Origin: Hyphomicrobiales bacterium
Lineage (GTDB): Bacteria; Pseudomonadota; Alphaproteobacteria; Rhizobiales; Rhizobiaceae
Direction: 5' to 3'
Length of the DNA stretch: 64,000 nucleotides
Assembly: GCA_900471515.1 (NCBI GenBank)
Contig: UCFC01000004.1
Span: 1 to 64,000 of the forward strand
The number at the start of each line of letters is the position of its first letter. Position 1 is the first letter of the stretch. Both the position numbers and the translations under genes were made by a program. Below are positions 27,413 to 35,906 of this stretch, piece by piece. The notes beneath the pieces are model-generated. The model ran no database searches and had not been told where the DNA came from. It was given only the letters and a program-made list of their open reading frames with translations.

Positions 27413-28798
27413 ATGACAATGATCCAATGCATTTCGCCGGTCGACGGCTCCGTTTATGCGGAGCGTCCGGCTCTGTCGCTCGACGCCGCCAAGGAAGCGG
27501 TGGCGCGTGCGCGCAAGGCGCAGAAGGCATGGGCCAGACGCCCGCTCGAAGATCGCGTCCAGCTGGTGCTGAAGGGTGTCGCCCGTCTCAACGAGATGTC
27601 CGATGTCGTCGTGCCCGAGCTTGCCTGGCAGATGGGCCGGCCGATCAAATACGGCGGCGAATATCGCGGCTTCAACGAGCGTTCCAACTACGTCGCCTCG
27701 ATCGCCGCCGACGCTCTGGCGCCGCTCGTCGTCGAAGAGAGCGACAGGTTCGAGCGCCGCATCGAGCGCGAAGCCCATGGCGTCGTCTTCGTCGTGGCGC
27801 CCTGGAACTATCCTTACATGACGGCGATCAACACGATCGCCCCGGCGCTGATGGCCGGCAACACGGTCGTGCTCAAACATGCGTCGCAGACGCTGCTCGT
27901 CGGCGAGCGGCTGGTGCAGGCCTTCGTCGAGGCCGGGATTCCCGAGGATGTGTTCCAGAACGTCTTCCTCGACCACGAGACGACCTCGGCGCTGATTGCC
28001 GCCGGCAGCTTCAACTTCATCAATTTCACCGGCTCGGTCGAGGGCGGCCGCTCGATGGAGCGCGCCGCGGCCGGCACCTTTACCGGCCTCGGCCTGGAGC
28101 TCGGCGGCAAGGATCCGGGTTATGTGATGGAGGATGCCGATCTCGATGCCGCCGTCGATACGCTGATGGACGGCGCGACCTATAATTCCGGCCAGTGCTG
28201 CTGCGGCATCGAGCGCATCTACGTGCATGAATCGCTCTATGACGCCTTCGTCGAGAAATCGGTCGCCTGGGTGTCGAACTACAAGCTCGGCAATCCGCTC
28301 GACCCCGAAACGACGCTCGGCCCGATGGCGCACAAGCGCTTCGCCAAGGTGGTGCGCGAGCAGATCGCCGATGCGGTTGCCAAGGGCGCCAAGGCGCTGG
28401 TCGATCCCAAGCTTTTCCCGGCCGATGACGGCGGCGCCTATCTCGCGCCGCAGATCCTCGTCAATGTCGATCATTCCATGGCCTTCATGCGCGAAGAGAC
28501 CTTCGGCCCGGCCGTCGGCGTCATGAAGGTGAAGAACGATGACGAGGCGCTGGCGCTGATGAACGACAGCCAGTACGGCCTGACGGCTTCCCTCTGGACC
28601 AGGGATGCGGAGCGGGCAGGGCGGCTCGGCCGCGAAATCGAAACCGGCACCGTCTTCATGAACCGCGCCGACTATCTCGATCCGGCGCTGTGCTGGACCG
28701 GTGTGAAGGAAACCGGCCGCGGCGGCTCGCTGTCGATCATCGGCTTCCACAACCTGACGCGCCCGAAATCCTACCACCTGAAGAAAGTCACAGCATGA
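27413..28798 (+). CDS. NAD(P)-dependent aldehyde dehydrogenase
   Basis: 461-aa aldehyde dehydrogenase. The ATG at 27413 gives MTMIQCISPVDGSVYAERPA, a standard N-terminus. The cofactor loop FVVAPWNYPYMTAINTIAPALMAG (around residues 123-146), ELGGKDP (catalytic Glu near 229) and NSGQCCCGIE with the catalytic Cys in the 262-264 run are all present. FNRADYLDP-like late motifs appear as FMNRADYLDPALCW. It overlaps the next gene by four bases (ATGA), so the aldehyde and alcohol dehydrogenases are coupled. The expected role is oxidation of an aldehyde formed from an alcohol intermediate, perhaps gamma-glutamyl-aminoacetaldehyde. Confidence 0.88.
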   Translation: MTMIQCISPVDGSVYAERPALSLDAAKEAVARARKAQKAWARRPLEDRVQLVLKGVARLNEMSDVVVPELAWQMGRPIKYGGEYRGFNERSNYVASIAADALAPLVVEESDRFERRIEREAHGVVFVVAPWNYPYMTAINTIAPALMAGNTVVLKHASQTLLVGERLVQAFVEAGIPEDVFQNVFLDHETTSALIAAGSFNFINFTGSVEGGRSMERAAAGTFTGLGLELGGKDPGYVMEDADLDAAVDTLMDGATYNSGQCCCGIERIYVHESLYDAFVEKSVAWVSNYKLGNPLDPETTLGPMAHKRFAKVVREQIADAVAKGAKALVDPKLFPADDGGAYLAPQILVNVDHSMAFMREETFGPAVGVMKVKNDDEALALMNDSQYGLTASLWTRDAERAGRLGREIETGTVFMNRADYLDPALCWTGVKETGRGGSLSIIGFHNLTRPKSYHLKKVTA

Positions 28799-29949
28799 GC
28801 AGCGCCAACATCACCGCCAACTGGAGCTATCCGACATCAGTCAAGCTCGGCCGCGGCCGCATCAAGGAACTGGCCGACGCCTGCAAGAGCCTCGGCATGA
28901 AGAAGCCGCTGCTCGTCACCGACCGCGGCCTTGCCGCGATGGCGATCACCCGCAACGCGCTCGGCATTCTCGAAGACGCCGGCCTCGGCCGGGCGATCTT
29001 TGCCGATGTCGATCCGAACCCGAACGAGAAGAACCTCGAAGCCGGCATCAAGGCCTTCCGTGACGGCGGCCATGACGGCGTCGTCGCCTTCGGCGGCGGC
29101 TCGGGCCTCGATCTCGGCAAGTGCGTCGCCTTCATGGTCGGCCAGACGCGCCCCGTCTGGGATTTCGAGGATATCGGCGACTGGTGGACCCGCGCCAGCG
29201 TCGAAGGCATTGCGCCGATCGTTGCCGTGCCGACGACGGCCGGCACCGGCTCGGAAGTCGGCCGCGCCAGCGTCATCACCAATTCGGTGACGCATGTGAA
29301 GAAGATCATCTTCCACCCGAAGTTCCTGCCGGGCGTCGTCATCTCCGATCCGGAACTGACGGTCGGCATGCCGAAGATCATCACGGCCGGCACCGGCATG
29401 GATGCCTTCGCGCATTGCCTGGAAGCCTATTCCTCGCCCTTCTACCACCCGATGTCTGCCGGCATCGCGCTGGAGGGCATGCGGCTCGTCAAGGAATTCC
29501 TGCCGCGCGCCTATAAGGAGGGCACGGATCTCGAAGCCCGCGCCAACATGATGTCGGCCGCCGCCATGGGCGCTGTCGCCTTCCAGAAAGGGCTTGGTGC
29601 CATCCACGCGCTCTCGCACCCGATCGGCGCCGTCTACAACACCCATCACGGCATGACCAATGCCGTCGTCATGCCGGCAGTATTGCGCTTCAACCGTCCG
29701 GCGATCGAAGAGAAGATCGGACGTGCCGCTGCCTATCTCGGCATATCGGGCGGTTTCGACGGTTTTTACGACTACGTGCTGAAGCTGCGCTCGGAACTCG
29801 GCGTGCCGGAAAACCTTTCTGCCATGGGAATCACCCCCGACCGGATCGACGAACTGGCGGCAATGGCGATCGAGGACCCGAGTGCGGGCGGCAATCCGGT
29901 TGCGATGACGCTGGAAAATACCAAGACTCTGTTCAAGGATTGTTTCTGA
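28795..29949 (+). CDS. Iron-containing alcohol dehydrogenase
   Basis: 384-aa group III (Fe-dependent) alcohol dehydrogenase. The ATG overlaps the ALDH stop (ATGA). NAD-binding glycine cluster VAFGGGSGLDLGK is around residues 97-109. The iron site is visible as the sequential ligands in GTGMDAFAHCLEAY (Asp and His, about 198-211) and HALSHPIGAVYNTHHG (two His, about 266-281). It likely oxidises the alcohol of the gamma-glutamylated substrate or of the free amino alcohol. It is the last gene of the cluster, 26 bases before a terminator. Confidence 0.88.
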   Translation: MSSANITANWSYPTSVKLGRGRIKELADACKSLGMKKPLLVTDRGLAAMAITRNALGILEDAGLGRAIFADVDPNPNEKNLEAGIKAFRDGGHDGVVAFGGGSGLDLGKCVAFMVGQTRPVWDFEDIGDWWTRASVEGIAPIVAVPTTAGTGSEVGRASVITNSVTHVKKIIFHPKFLPGVVISDPELTVGMPKIITAGTGMDAFAHCLEAYSSPFYHPMSAGIALEGMRLVKEFLPRAYKEGTDLEARANMMSAAAMGAVAFQKGLGAIHALSHPIGAVYNTHHGMTNAVVMPAVLRFNRPAIEEKIGRAAAYLGISGGFDGFYDYVLKLRSELGVPENLSAMGITPDRIDELAAMAIEDPSAGGNPVAMTLENTKTLFKDCF

Positions 29950-29975
29950 ACAGACAAGAGGCGGACCTGCAAACT

Positions 29976-30008
29976 GGCCCGGAAAGCCTTGGCTTTCCGG
30001 GCCTTTTT
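29976..30008 (+). terminator. Rho-independent terminator of the amine cluster
   Basis: GGCCCGGAAAG arm, CCTTGG loop region and CTTTCCGGGCC arm followed by TTTTT, 26 bases after the Fe-ADH stop. Confidence 0.9.
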
Positions 30009-30072
30009 GCGTTTCAGGGCGTCCGTGTTCCTGAGGGTGCGAGAAATCGAGGCCGCAATTTCGGCGGGCGCG

Positions 30073-30113
30073 TTTAGAATTTGTTAACCACGATTGGAAA
30101 GGATGGGTTAACC
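30073..30113. promoter_or_regulatory. CtrA-like TTAA elements before the ParA-type gene
   Basis: TTTA-N7-TTAAC at 30073-30088 matches the alphaproteobacterial CtrA consensus TTAA-N7-TTAAC except for one base. A second GTTAACC occurs at 30107, 24 bases after the first (30083). They lie 74-114 bases upstream of the ParA-type ATPase start. This is sequence resemblance only. Confidence 0.4.
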
Positions 30114-30186
30114 GCACGATGCTCCGACAGTGCGAATAGAAAAAGAGCGATGCCGGCTCGCGCCATTCCCTTTCGAGGACTCACAT

Positions 30187-30897
30187 ATGCCAGTCATCAC
30201 ATTCGCAAATACCAAGGGCGGCGCCGGCAAGACCACGGCCGTATTGCTGCTTGCCACCGAGCTTGCCCGCCAGGGCTACCGCGTCACCATCCTCGATGCC
30301 GATCCGCAGCACTGGATTTCGCGCTGGCACGAAATCTCCGGCCATGTGCCCAATATCAGCGTCATCGATTTCGTCACGACGGCCTCGCTGCCGCAGCACA
30401 TCAGCGAAAACAAGCAGAATACCGATTATTTCATCGTCGACCTGCCGGGCGCGCGCAATCCGCTGCTGGCGACGGCCGTCGGTCTTTCCGACCACGTGCT
30501 GATCCCGATCCAGGGCTGCGCGATGGATGCCCGCGGCGGCGCCCAGGTTCTCGAACTGCTGCAATATCTCGACGAGAAGGCGGGCATCAGGATCGGCCAT
30601 TCCGTCGTGCTGACCCGCGTCAATTCCATGGTCACGACCCGCGCGCTGCAGCTCGTCAAGGCATTGCTGAACGAGCGACATGTGCCGGTTCTCGACACCG
30701 CGATCATCGAACGCTCGGCCTTCCGCGACATTTTCGATTGCGGCGGCACGCTGCACACGATGGACCCGATGCGCGTCAGCAACCTCGACAAGGCCCGCGA
30801 GAACGCCCACTGTTTCGCAGAGGAAATCATTCGCAAGGTGCCGGGCCGGCTTCCGGTGGCAGTTCGGCTGGCAAATGCGATGGGCCGCGCCGCCTGA
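30187..30897 (+). CDS. ParA-family ATPase (orphan)
   Basis: 236-aa ParA/MinD-family ATPase. The ATG at 30187 follows a GAGGA ribosome site and gives MPVITFANTKGGAGKTTAVL, with the deviant Walker A KGGAGKTT (residues 10-17) and signature lysine. VTILDADPQHWISRW follows at about 34-48 (Walker A') and YFIVDLPGARNPLLATAVG at about 83-101 (Walker B). It is slightly longer than plasmid ParA-like small ATPases and lacks an N-terminal HTH. No parB gene, parS repeats or replication gene are adjacent, so it is not a normal partition cassette. It may position a cellular cargo. The upstream TTAA motifs hint at cell-cycle control. Confidence 0.82.
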   Translation: MPVITFANTKGGAGKTTAVLLLATELARQGYRVTILDADPQHWISRWHEISGHVPNISVIDFVTTASLPQHISENKQNTDYFIVDLPGARNPLLATAVGLSDHVLIPIQGCAMDARGGAQVLELLQYLDEKAGIRIGHSVVLTRVNSMVTTRALQLVKALLNERHVPVLDTAIIERSAFRDIFDCGGTLHTMDPMRVSNLDKARENAHCFAEEIIRKVPGRLPVAVRLANAMGRAA

Positions 30898-30921
30898 CCA
30901 GAATATCCGAGTAGAAAATTG

Positions 30922-30950
30922 ATGCCTCGGCTGTCGCCGGGGCATTTTCT
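30922..30950 (+). terminator. Terminator of the ParA-type gene
   Basis: ATGCCTCGG arm, CTGTCG loop, CCGGGGCAT arm and TTTTCT. It lies 24 bases after the stop. Confidence 0.8.
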
Positions 30951-30957
30951 ATTTGAA

Positions 30958-30981
30958 ATTACATTTGCTCGCTGATGTAAT
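30958..30981. promoter_or_regulatory. ATTACAT/ATGTAAT dyad before the LuxR-type gene
   Basis: Seven-base perfect inverted repeat with a ten-base spacer, 24 bp overall, ending 42 bases before the LuxR-type gene. Its geometry resembles a lux-box-sized site. It could be an operator for that regulator's own control. Confidence 0.4.
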
Positions 30982-31023
30982 GATTGGCAGATTGCAGGAA
31001 TCCCTTCATCGGCGAAGAAATGC

Positions 31024-32139
31024 ATGAGCATCACGCGGCAAGTCGACGACAAGCTTATCGATTCCATCTACGGAATCGTTTTCGGTGAAGAGCGATGGGA
31101 TAGGTTCCTGACGGAACTGAACGGATTGCTGCCGGGCGGGGGAACCAGCCTGTTCTACCATGACGCGGCGCGGGCGGAAGGTTCGTCGCAATTCCACATC
31201 AACATGGATCAGGCCTGGATCGACACCTATTCGCGTTATTACTGCCGGCTGAACCCGTGGATATCGGGCCTGAACGCCACGCCCACCGGGCAGGGGGCGA
31301 TCGGCGAGGATTTCATATCCTATGCGGAGCTTTCCAGGACCGAATTCTTCAACGACTTCTGGCACCGGCACGAGGGGCACGGCGCCGTCGGCATGGCGAT
31401 CCTGCGGGAGGGGAGCCGGTCCTTCAATCTTTCGATCACCACGACCCGCTGGACCGATCCGGACGAGAGCCGGGCCTGTGCCGCACTGCTGACACGGATC
31501 GGGCCGCATCTGAAGCGCGCCTTTGTCGCGGTCGAATCCGGCGGCCGGCAAAAGAGCCCTTCGGAGATCGACGGGCGCCTGTTCGATGCCATCGGCGTCG
31601 GCGTGCTGCTGCTGAATTCGGAGCGGCGACTGGTCTCTGCCACCGCCATCGGGGAGGCGGTGCTCGAACAGGGGCGCGGTTTGTGGCTGTCCCCGCTCGG
31701 AATCCTGCATCTTGCCGACAGGGATGCCGATGACCGTCTTACGCTGATGCTGCGGCACGGGGAGGAGGCGGAACGCCAGCAGACGGTCATGGCCGATGGC
31801 CGGAAGATCACCCTGCTCAAGCTCGAAAAGAGCCGCCAGCCGCGATTTTTCGAGCGGCCGGTCGTCGCCATCCTGATCGAGCCGAAACAGACTGCCACAG
31901 GGCTGAGCGACGAGAAACTGCGCCGCGATTTCGGCCTCACGCCGGCCGAAATCAGGGTGGTGAGGGCGCTGATTTCGGGAGGTTCGGTTGCGGGGCTGGC
32001 GGCCGAGACCGGCCGTTCGCGGGAGACGATCCGCTCGCAGGTGCGGTCTGTCTACATGAAGACGGGCACCAGGAAGCAGGTGGAGCTCTTGCGTCTCATC
32101 CAGCTCGGCGAGCGCCCGGCCGGGACACCGGGCGAATAG
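31024..32139 (+). CDS. LuxR-family transcriptional regulator
   Basis: 371-aa regulator with a C-terminal LuxR/GerE-type HTH (about residues 305-365; FGLTPAEIRVVRALISGGSV then TIRSQVRSVYMKTGTRKQVEL). The N-terminal 200 residues show no AHL-binding signature that I can confirm. They carry aromatic and HEGHGAVGMAI segments compatible with a sensory PAS/GAF-like domain. The ribosome site is weak. No acyl-homoserine-lactone synthase gene is near. It stands alone between terminators; its stop is six bases from the convergent L,D-transpeptidase stop. Confidence 0.82.
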   Translation: MSITRQVDDKLIDSIYGIVFGEERWDRFLTELNGLLPGGGTSLFYHDAARAEGSSQFHINMDQAWIDTYSRYYCRLNPWISGLNATPTGQGAIGEDFISYAELSRTEFFNDFWHRHEGHGAVGMAILREGSRSFNLSITTTRWTDPDESRACAALLTRIGPHLKRAFVAVESGGRQKSPSEIDGRLFDAIGVGVLLLNSERRLVSATAIGEAVLEQGRGLWLSPLGILHLADRDADDRLTLMLRHGEEAERQQTVMADGRKITLLKLEKSRQPRFFERPVVAILIEPKQTATGLSDEKLRRDFGLTPAEIRVVRALISGGSVAGLAAETGRSRETIRSQVRSVYMKTGTRKQVELLRLIQLGERPAGTPGE

Positions 32140-32145
32140 ATTTCC

Positions 32146-33519
32146 TCAATCGACGAATTCGACCGTCACGCCGGGCTTGACCATCTTGGCAAGCTCCGTC
32201 CCGTCCCAGTTCGTCAGGCGGATGCAGCCGTGGCTCTGGGTGCGGCCGATCCTGGAAGGGTCGGGCGTGCCGTGAATGCCGTAGGTGGGCTTGGAAAGCG
32301 CCATCCAGACGGTGCCGACCGGGCCGTTCGGGCCGGGCGGGATCTCAAGGATCTTGTCGTTGGCGCCCTGCTGGAAATTGATCTTCGGATTGTAGGTGTA
32401 GCCCGGATTGAAGGCGACGCGCTCGACCGTCACGGTGCCGGACGGCGAAGGCGTGTCGGTGGAGCCGATCGAGGCGGGATAGGCGGCAACGAGATTGCCG
32501 GCGTCGTCATAGGCGAAGACCTGCTTGCGGCCCTTGTCGGCGAGGATCTTGGTGACGGTGCCGGTCTTGTTCTCGCCGGGATTGACGACCTTGATGACGG
32601 TGCCGGGGATCGTGAAATCGACGCCGGGGTTCATTTCCTTCAGGAAGTTCTCGTCCATGTGGAAACGTTCGGCGAGCGCTTCGGTGACCGACGTATAGGC
32701 GAGCGACGGCAGCAGCGCCTTCTGCGAATAATCTTCCGGGATCTGCGCCACATAGGGGCCGGCGGCATCGGCGTCCGTGATCGTGTAATTGACGACCGGC
32801 AGGCCGCCGTTCATGCGCAGGTCTTCGAGGATCGCATCCGTATTGTTCGGATCGAGCTTGGTGCCGGTCATCTGTTCGTAGGCGTAGATCGCCTTGGTGA
32901 CGTTGGAGCCCATATGGCCGTCGATGACGCCGGGCGAAACGCCGGAACGGTCCAGAAAGACCTGAAGCGCGACGATCTCGGGCTTCGACTTGTCCTTGAG
33001 GGTGATTACAGGCTCCTGCGGCGCCGGGCGCGGTTCGTCGGCCGGCGGAATCTGCTGATCGGGCTCGACTGCCGCGTAATCCTCCTGGCCCGGATAGGGC
33101 TGATCCTCAAGCGGCCGGCGCTCGATCGCCGCATCCTGCGGAATGGAGCCGGTGACCGGCCCGCGCTCGGAATAGCGCGTGTCGCCGTAAGGGTTCTGGT
33201 CGGGATAGTAGGGATCGTTGTTATAGGCGTCGTTATAGGCTTCGCGGCTGGTGCGCGGCGAATAATAGCCGCGGGCGCGCATTTCGGTGGCGACGATATT
33301 GCCGTAGCGGTCGATCAGCACGCGGTTGCCGCGATAGTCGTGGGCATAGACGAAGCCGCGACCGGGCGGCACGTAATCGAGGATTTCGCCGCTCGGCGTC
33401 ACCAGCACGATGTCGCTTCTGTTACGGCCATATTGCTGCGCGTCGGCCCGCGGGGCGACGGCGGCGAGCGCAAGAAGCATGGCCGAAAGGGAAAGGGCCG
33501 ATTTCATAAAGCGATTCAC
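32146..33519 (-). CDS. L,D-transpeptidase (YkuD) with PG-binding region
   Basis: 457-aa secreted enzyme. The GTG at 33519 has GAGG eight bases upstream; an ATG at 33507 would also give a signal peptide, cleaved near ADA-QQ. The catalytic YkuD domain is C-terminal, with the HGTPDPSRIGRTQSHGCIRL motif; its catalytic Cys is Cys432. A peptidoglycan-binding-like region lies at about 185-235 (VALQVFLDRSGVSPGVIDG). The N-terminal third (about 25-150) is a low-complexity Tyr/Asn/Asp-rich, repeat-like stretch unusual for the family. Family members make 3-3 crosslinks or attach outer-membrane proteins to peptidoglycan; Rhizobiales rely on them during polar growth. Confidence 0.9.
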   Translation of the reverse strand: MNRFMKSALSLSAMLLALAAVAPRADAQQYGRNRSDIVLVTPSGEILDYVPPGRGFVYAHDYRGNRVLIDRYGNIVATEMRARGYYSPRTSREAYNDAYNNDPYYPDQNPYGDTRYSERGPVTGSIPQDAAIERRPLEDQPYPGQEDYAAVEPDQQIPPADEPRPAPQEPVITLKDKSKPEIVALQVFLDRSGVSPGVIDGHMGSNVTKAIYAYEQMTGTKLDPNNTDAILEDLRMNGGLPVVNYTITDADAAGPYVAQIPEDYSQKALLPSLAYTSVTEALAERFHMDENFLKEMNPGVDFTIPGTVIKVVNPGENKTGTVTKILADKGRKQVFAYDDAGNLVAAYPASIGSTDTPSPSGTVTVERVAFNPGYTYNPKINFQQGANDKILEIPPGPNGPVGTVWMALSKPTYGIHGTPDPSRIGRTQSHGCIRLTNWDGTELAKMVKPGVTVEFVD

Positions 33520-33626
33520 GACTCACACCTCGATCAGTGGCTCGGCAGACACACACCTGCGAATCTTGACGCTAGTGTGGAAATTTTGAAGCCGTGCTGA
33601 ACAAAACATAAAAACAGCAGTATTTC

Positions 33627-33644
33627 GCGTTTACTCATAAACGC
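33627..33644. promoter_or_regulatory. GCGTTTA-ctca-TAAACGC inverted repeat
   Basis: Perfect seven-base arms with a four-base spacer in the gap between the divergent L,D-transpeptidase and DUF4432 genes. It could be an operator, but its owner is unknown. Confidence 0.35.
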
Positions 33645-33775
33645 TTGCGCGAAAATGACGTTCCCGTGAAGTCGCCGGTTGCGGCCTTTCCTGTTGCCGC
33701 TTTTGCCGGCCGATTGACTAGGCTGGCACCACCACCTAACCCTACGGCAGCCGAGAATCCCGGGAGGACAGACCG

Positions 33776-34615
33776 ATGATCGAATTTGCCGCCGCGCGCG
33801 GGCCGCGCCTGATGCTGGATGAAACATCGGTTCTCGATATCGGCGGCTGCGTCGTGGAAGGCGTCGATCTCGCGCCGAAACGCGCCATTCCCGACGATGG
33901 CGATGCGCGAATCGATCACTCCCTGGAAGGCTTTCTCTTCACCTGCGGCCCCGACCATATCCGCCATCGCCAGCCGATACCGGGCGCTGACGGCAAGATC
34001 TATCCGCTGCATGGTTCGGCCTCCGGTCACGCGGCCAGGGTGCTGCGGACGACGTTCGAAAACGGCAATGCCGAATGCCGTGCCGATATCGACATCACCA
34101 CGGTCGAAGGCCTGCCGCAGCGCATCGAACGCCTGTGGCGGATCGACGGGGCGACGGGCGAGGTCTTTCTGGAAGACCGCGTCGTCAATACGAGCGACCG
34201 GACGGTGCCGACCTTCCTGATGTATCATATGAACATCGGCGGCAAATGGCTGGACGCGGGGACACGGCTCGAAGGCGAAATGCTGGACGGAGGCGGTTTT
34301 CCCTGGACCTTCGGCGAGGAGCCGGGCGGCATCTTCTGCGTCGAAGCACCTGCCACGGTTGATGGTTTTGCCGAAGTGCGGCTCGGTCCGATCGCCGCCG
34401 TCAACGGCAGGACGCTGCGGGTGCGCTTTCGCGCCGATACGCTGCCGCATCTGCAGATCTGGCGGAACCAGAAGGCGCCGGCCCATATTATCGGCATCGA
34501 GCCGGTGTCGCACCGCTGGGTGCTGCGCGATGAACTGGAGGCGGCCGGCGAGTTCAACTGGCTGAAGCCCGGCGAAAGCCGCAGCTACGAATTGCGTTTC
34601 GCGTTCGTCCAATGA
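33776..34615 (+). CDS. DUF4432-family protein (aldose-1-epimerase-like)
   Basis: 279-aa protein of the DUF4432/galactose-mutarotase-like beta-supersandwich family. Recognisable segments are GPDHIRHRQPIPG (about 58-70), YPLHGSASGH (about 76-85, the HGSA box typical of the family) and FLMYHMNIGGKWLD (about 146-159). Metal or sugar ligand histidines are expected in the HGS and YHMN loops. A GGGAGG ribosome site precedes the ATG. It probably acts on or binds a free sugar; no direct operon partner. Confidence 0.75.
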   Translation: MIEFAAARGPRLMLDETSVLDIGGCVVEGVDLAPKRAIPDDGDARIDHSLEGFLFTCGPDHIRHRQPIPGADGKIYPLHGSASGHAARVLRTTFENGNAECRADIDITTVEGLPQRIERLWRIDGATGEVFLEDRVVNTSDRTVPTFLMYHMNIGGKWLDAGTRLEGEMLDGGGFPWTFGEEPGGIFCVEAPATVDGFAEVRLGPIAAVNGRTLRVRFRADTLPHLQIWRNQKAPAHIIGIEPVSHRWVLRDELEAAGEFNWLKPGESRSYELRFAFVQ

Positions 34616-34698
34616 AGGGGCGTTCGGTGAAGACGTGTTGACGCCTCCGGGTGTGCGTCGTAGACCTTCAGCCCACCATTTTCGAGGAGATTGAGACG

Positions 34699-35037
34699 AT
34701 GGATATCCGCCAGATCGACGATGAATACTCCGTTTCCGGCCAGATCACGGTTGACGAACTCGACCAGATCAAGGCGCTCGGCTTCAAGTCCATCGTCTGC
34801 CATCGTCCGGATGGCGAAAGCCCGGACCAGACGCCCTTTGCCGTGATCGAAGCGCGCGCCAGGGAGCTCGGCCTGCAGATCACCCAGGTGCCCGTCGGCC
34901 CGATGGGCGTGACCGAAGAAGCCGTGCAGGGCATGGTGGACGCGCTCGACGAATTCGAGCGCCCGATGCTCGGCTATTGCCGCTCCGGCGCACGTTCGAC
35001 GGCAATCTATCAGAAGACGCATCACATCCGCGCCTGA
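34699..35037 (+). CDS. TIGR01244-family protein (DSP-like phosphatase/sulfurtransferase)
   Basis: 112-aa cytoplasmic protein of the TIGR01244 family, the standalone form of the N-terminal domain of rhizobial BlhA (beta-lactamase-like hydrolase). The ATG at 34699 follows a GAGGAG ribosome site; an in-frame start 16 codons upstream is unconvincing. The phosphatase-like P-loop YCRSGARS (about 94-101) carries the reactive cysteine and arginine. An N-terminal VDELDQIKALGFKSIVCHRPDGE segment matches the family. It may be linked to sulfide/persulfide metabolism; no BlhA partner is adjacent. Confidence 0.78.
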   Translation: MDIRQIDDEYSVSGQITVDELDQIKALGFKSIVCHRPDGESPDQTPFAVIEARARELGLQITQVPVGPMGVTEEAVQGMVDALDEFERPMLGYCRSGARSTAIYQKTHHIRA

Positions 35038-35168
35038 CCCGGCTTTACCCGGAGCAATCCTGCGCCGCTTTGGTTCTTGCGCAAGCATCGGACTATCCGA
35101 AAACCGCTTCACACTTTTCGGTCCGATGCACTGACTCGGCGCTTTTATTTGATGAACAGGAGAACACG

Positions 35169-35510
35169 ATGAGCATCAAGCGTATCGACATCGGCCCCCG
35201 CATGAGCGGCGCCGTCATTCACGGCAACACCGTCTACCTCGCAGGCCAGGTCGGCGAAGGCGAAAGCGTGACCGATCAGTGCAAGTCGGCGCTCGGCGAA
35301 GTCGACCGGCTGCTCGCCGCTGCCGGCAGCAACAAGTCGAAGATCCTGCAGACGATCATCTATCTCTCCGATATCGCCTATTTCGCAGAGATGAACGCCG
35401 TCTGGGAAGGCTGGATCGACCCGGCAAACCCGCCGGCCCGCGCCACCAGCGAAGCCAAGCTCGCTGCGCCGAAGTACAAGGTTGAATTCATCGTTACGGC
35501 TGCGATCTGA
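35169..35510 (+). CDS. RidA-family protein
   Basis: 113-aa RidA/YjgF-family protein, probably a homotrimeric deaminase of reactive enamines or a related member. The start at 35169 gives MSIKRIDIGPRMSGAV and is preceded by an AACAGGAG ribosome site; upstream in-frame codons belong to a gap. The family loop VYLAGQVGEGESVTDQCK (about 22-39) and the C-terminal region VEFIVTAA are present. The consensus Arg near residue 100 of canonical RidA is not visible in the C-terminal EFIVT context, so this could be a non-canonical subgroup (Rid7/Rid6-like). Stop to the next gene is 15 bases. Confidence 0.78.
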   Translation: MSIKRIDIGPRMSGAVIHGNTVYLAGQVGEGESVTDQCKSALGEVDRLLAAAGSNKSKILQTIIYLSDIAYFAEMNAVWEGWIDPANPPARATSEAKLAAPKYKVEFIVTAAI

Positions 35511-35525
35511 TCTGGAGAACACGGA

Positions 35526-35876
35526 ATGTCAACGAGGCGCCTGCTGACAGTATGTTTTGCCGGTTGCCTTGTTGCTTCCGTGGCTTCTACGAAAGAGCTT
35601 CCCCCAATTCCCAAGGGCGATGAGCTGGGGGTGGCGTCAATGAGCATGACCATCGCACTGACCTGCGACATGCATTACAAGCGCCCGCAGCTCGTTCGAA
35701 ATGCAAAAGCGCTCTTCCTTAAGTTTGCCCGAAAAGAACTGCCGGAGCCGCAAGCGGCAAAAGAACGGGCGTTCAGCACGGCCCGTCGTGGTGTCTCGCA
35801 ACAGTCAACCAGACAATATTCCAAAGAGAGCTGCGATCAGCTGGATAGAATGCTGAAACGCGAGCTTGCCCGCTGA
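35526..35876 (+). CDS. Small secreted hypothetical protein
   Basis: 116-aa protein with an N-terminal signal peptide (MSTRRLLTVCFAGCLVASVA, cleavage near STKE). The mature part is short, basic and contains two cysteines (Cys47 in the ALTCDMHY context and Cys103) that could form a disulfide. A GGAGAACACGGA ribosome site precedes the start. No family was recognised. Base use is somewhat less GC-biased than in neighbouring genes. Confidence 0.6.
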   Translation: MSTRRLLTVCFAGCLVASVASTKELPPIPKGDELGVASMSMTIALTCDMHYKRPQLVRNAKALFLKFARKELPEPQAAKERAFSTARRGVSQQSTRQYSKESCDQLDRMLKRELAR

Positions 35877-35906
35877 TATCCGGTCGGAGCGGGCCTATGT
35901 TTTCAA

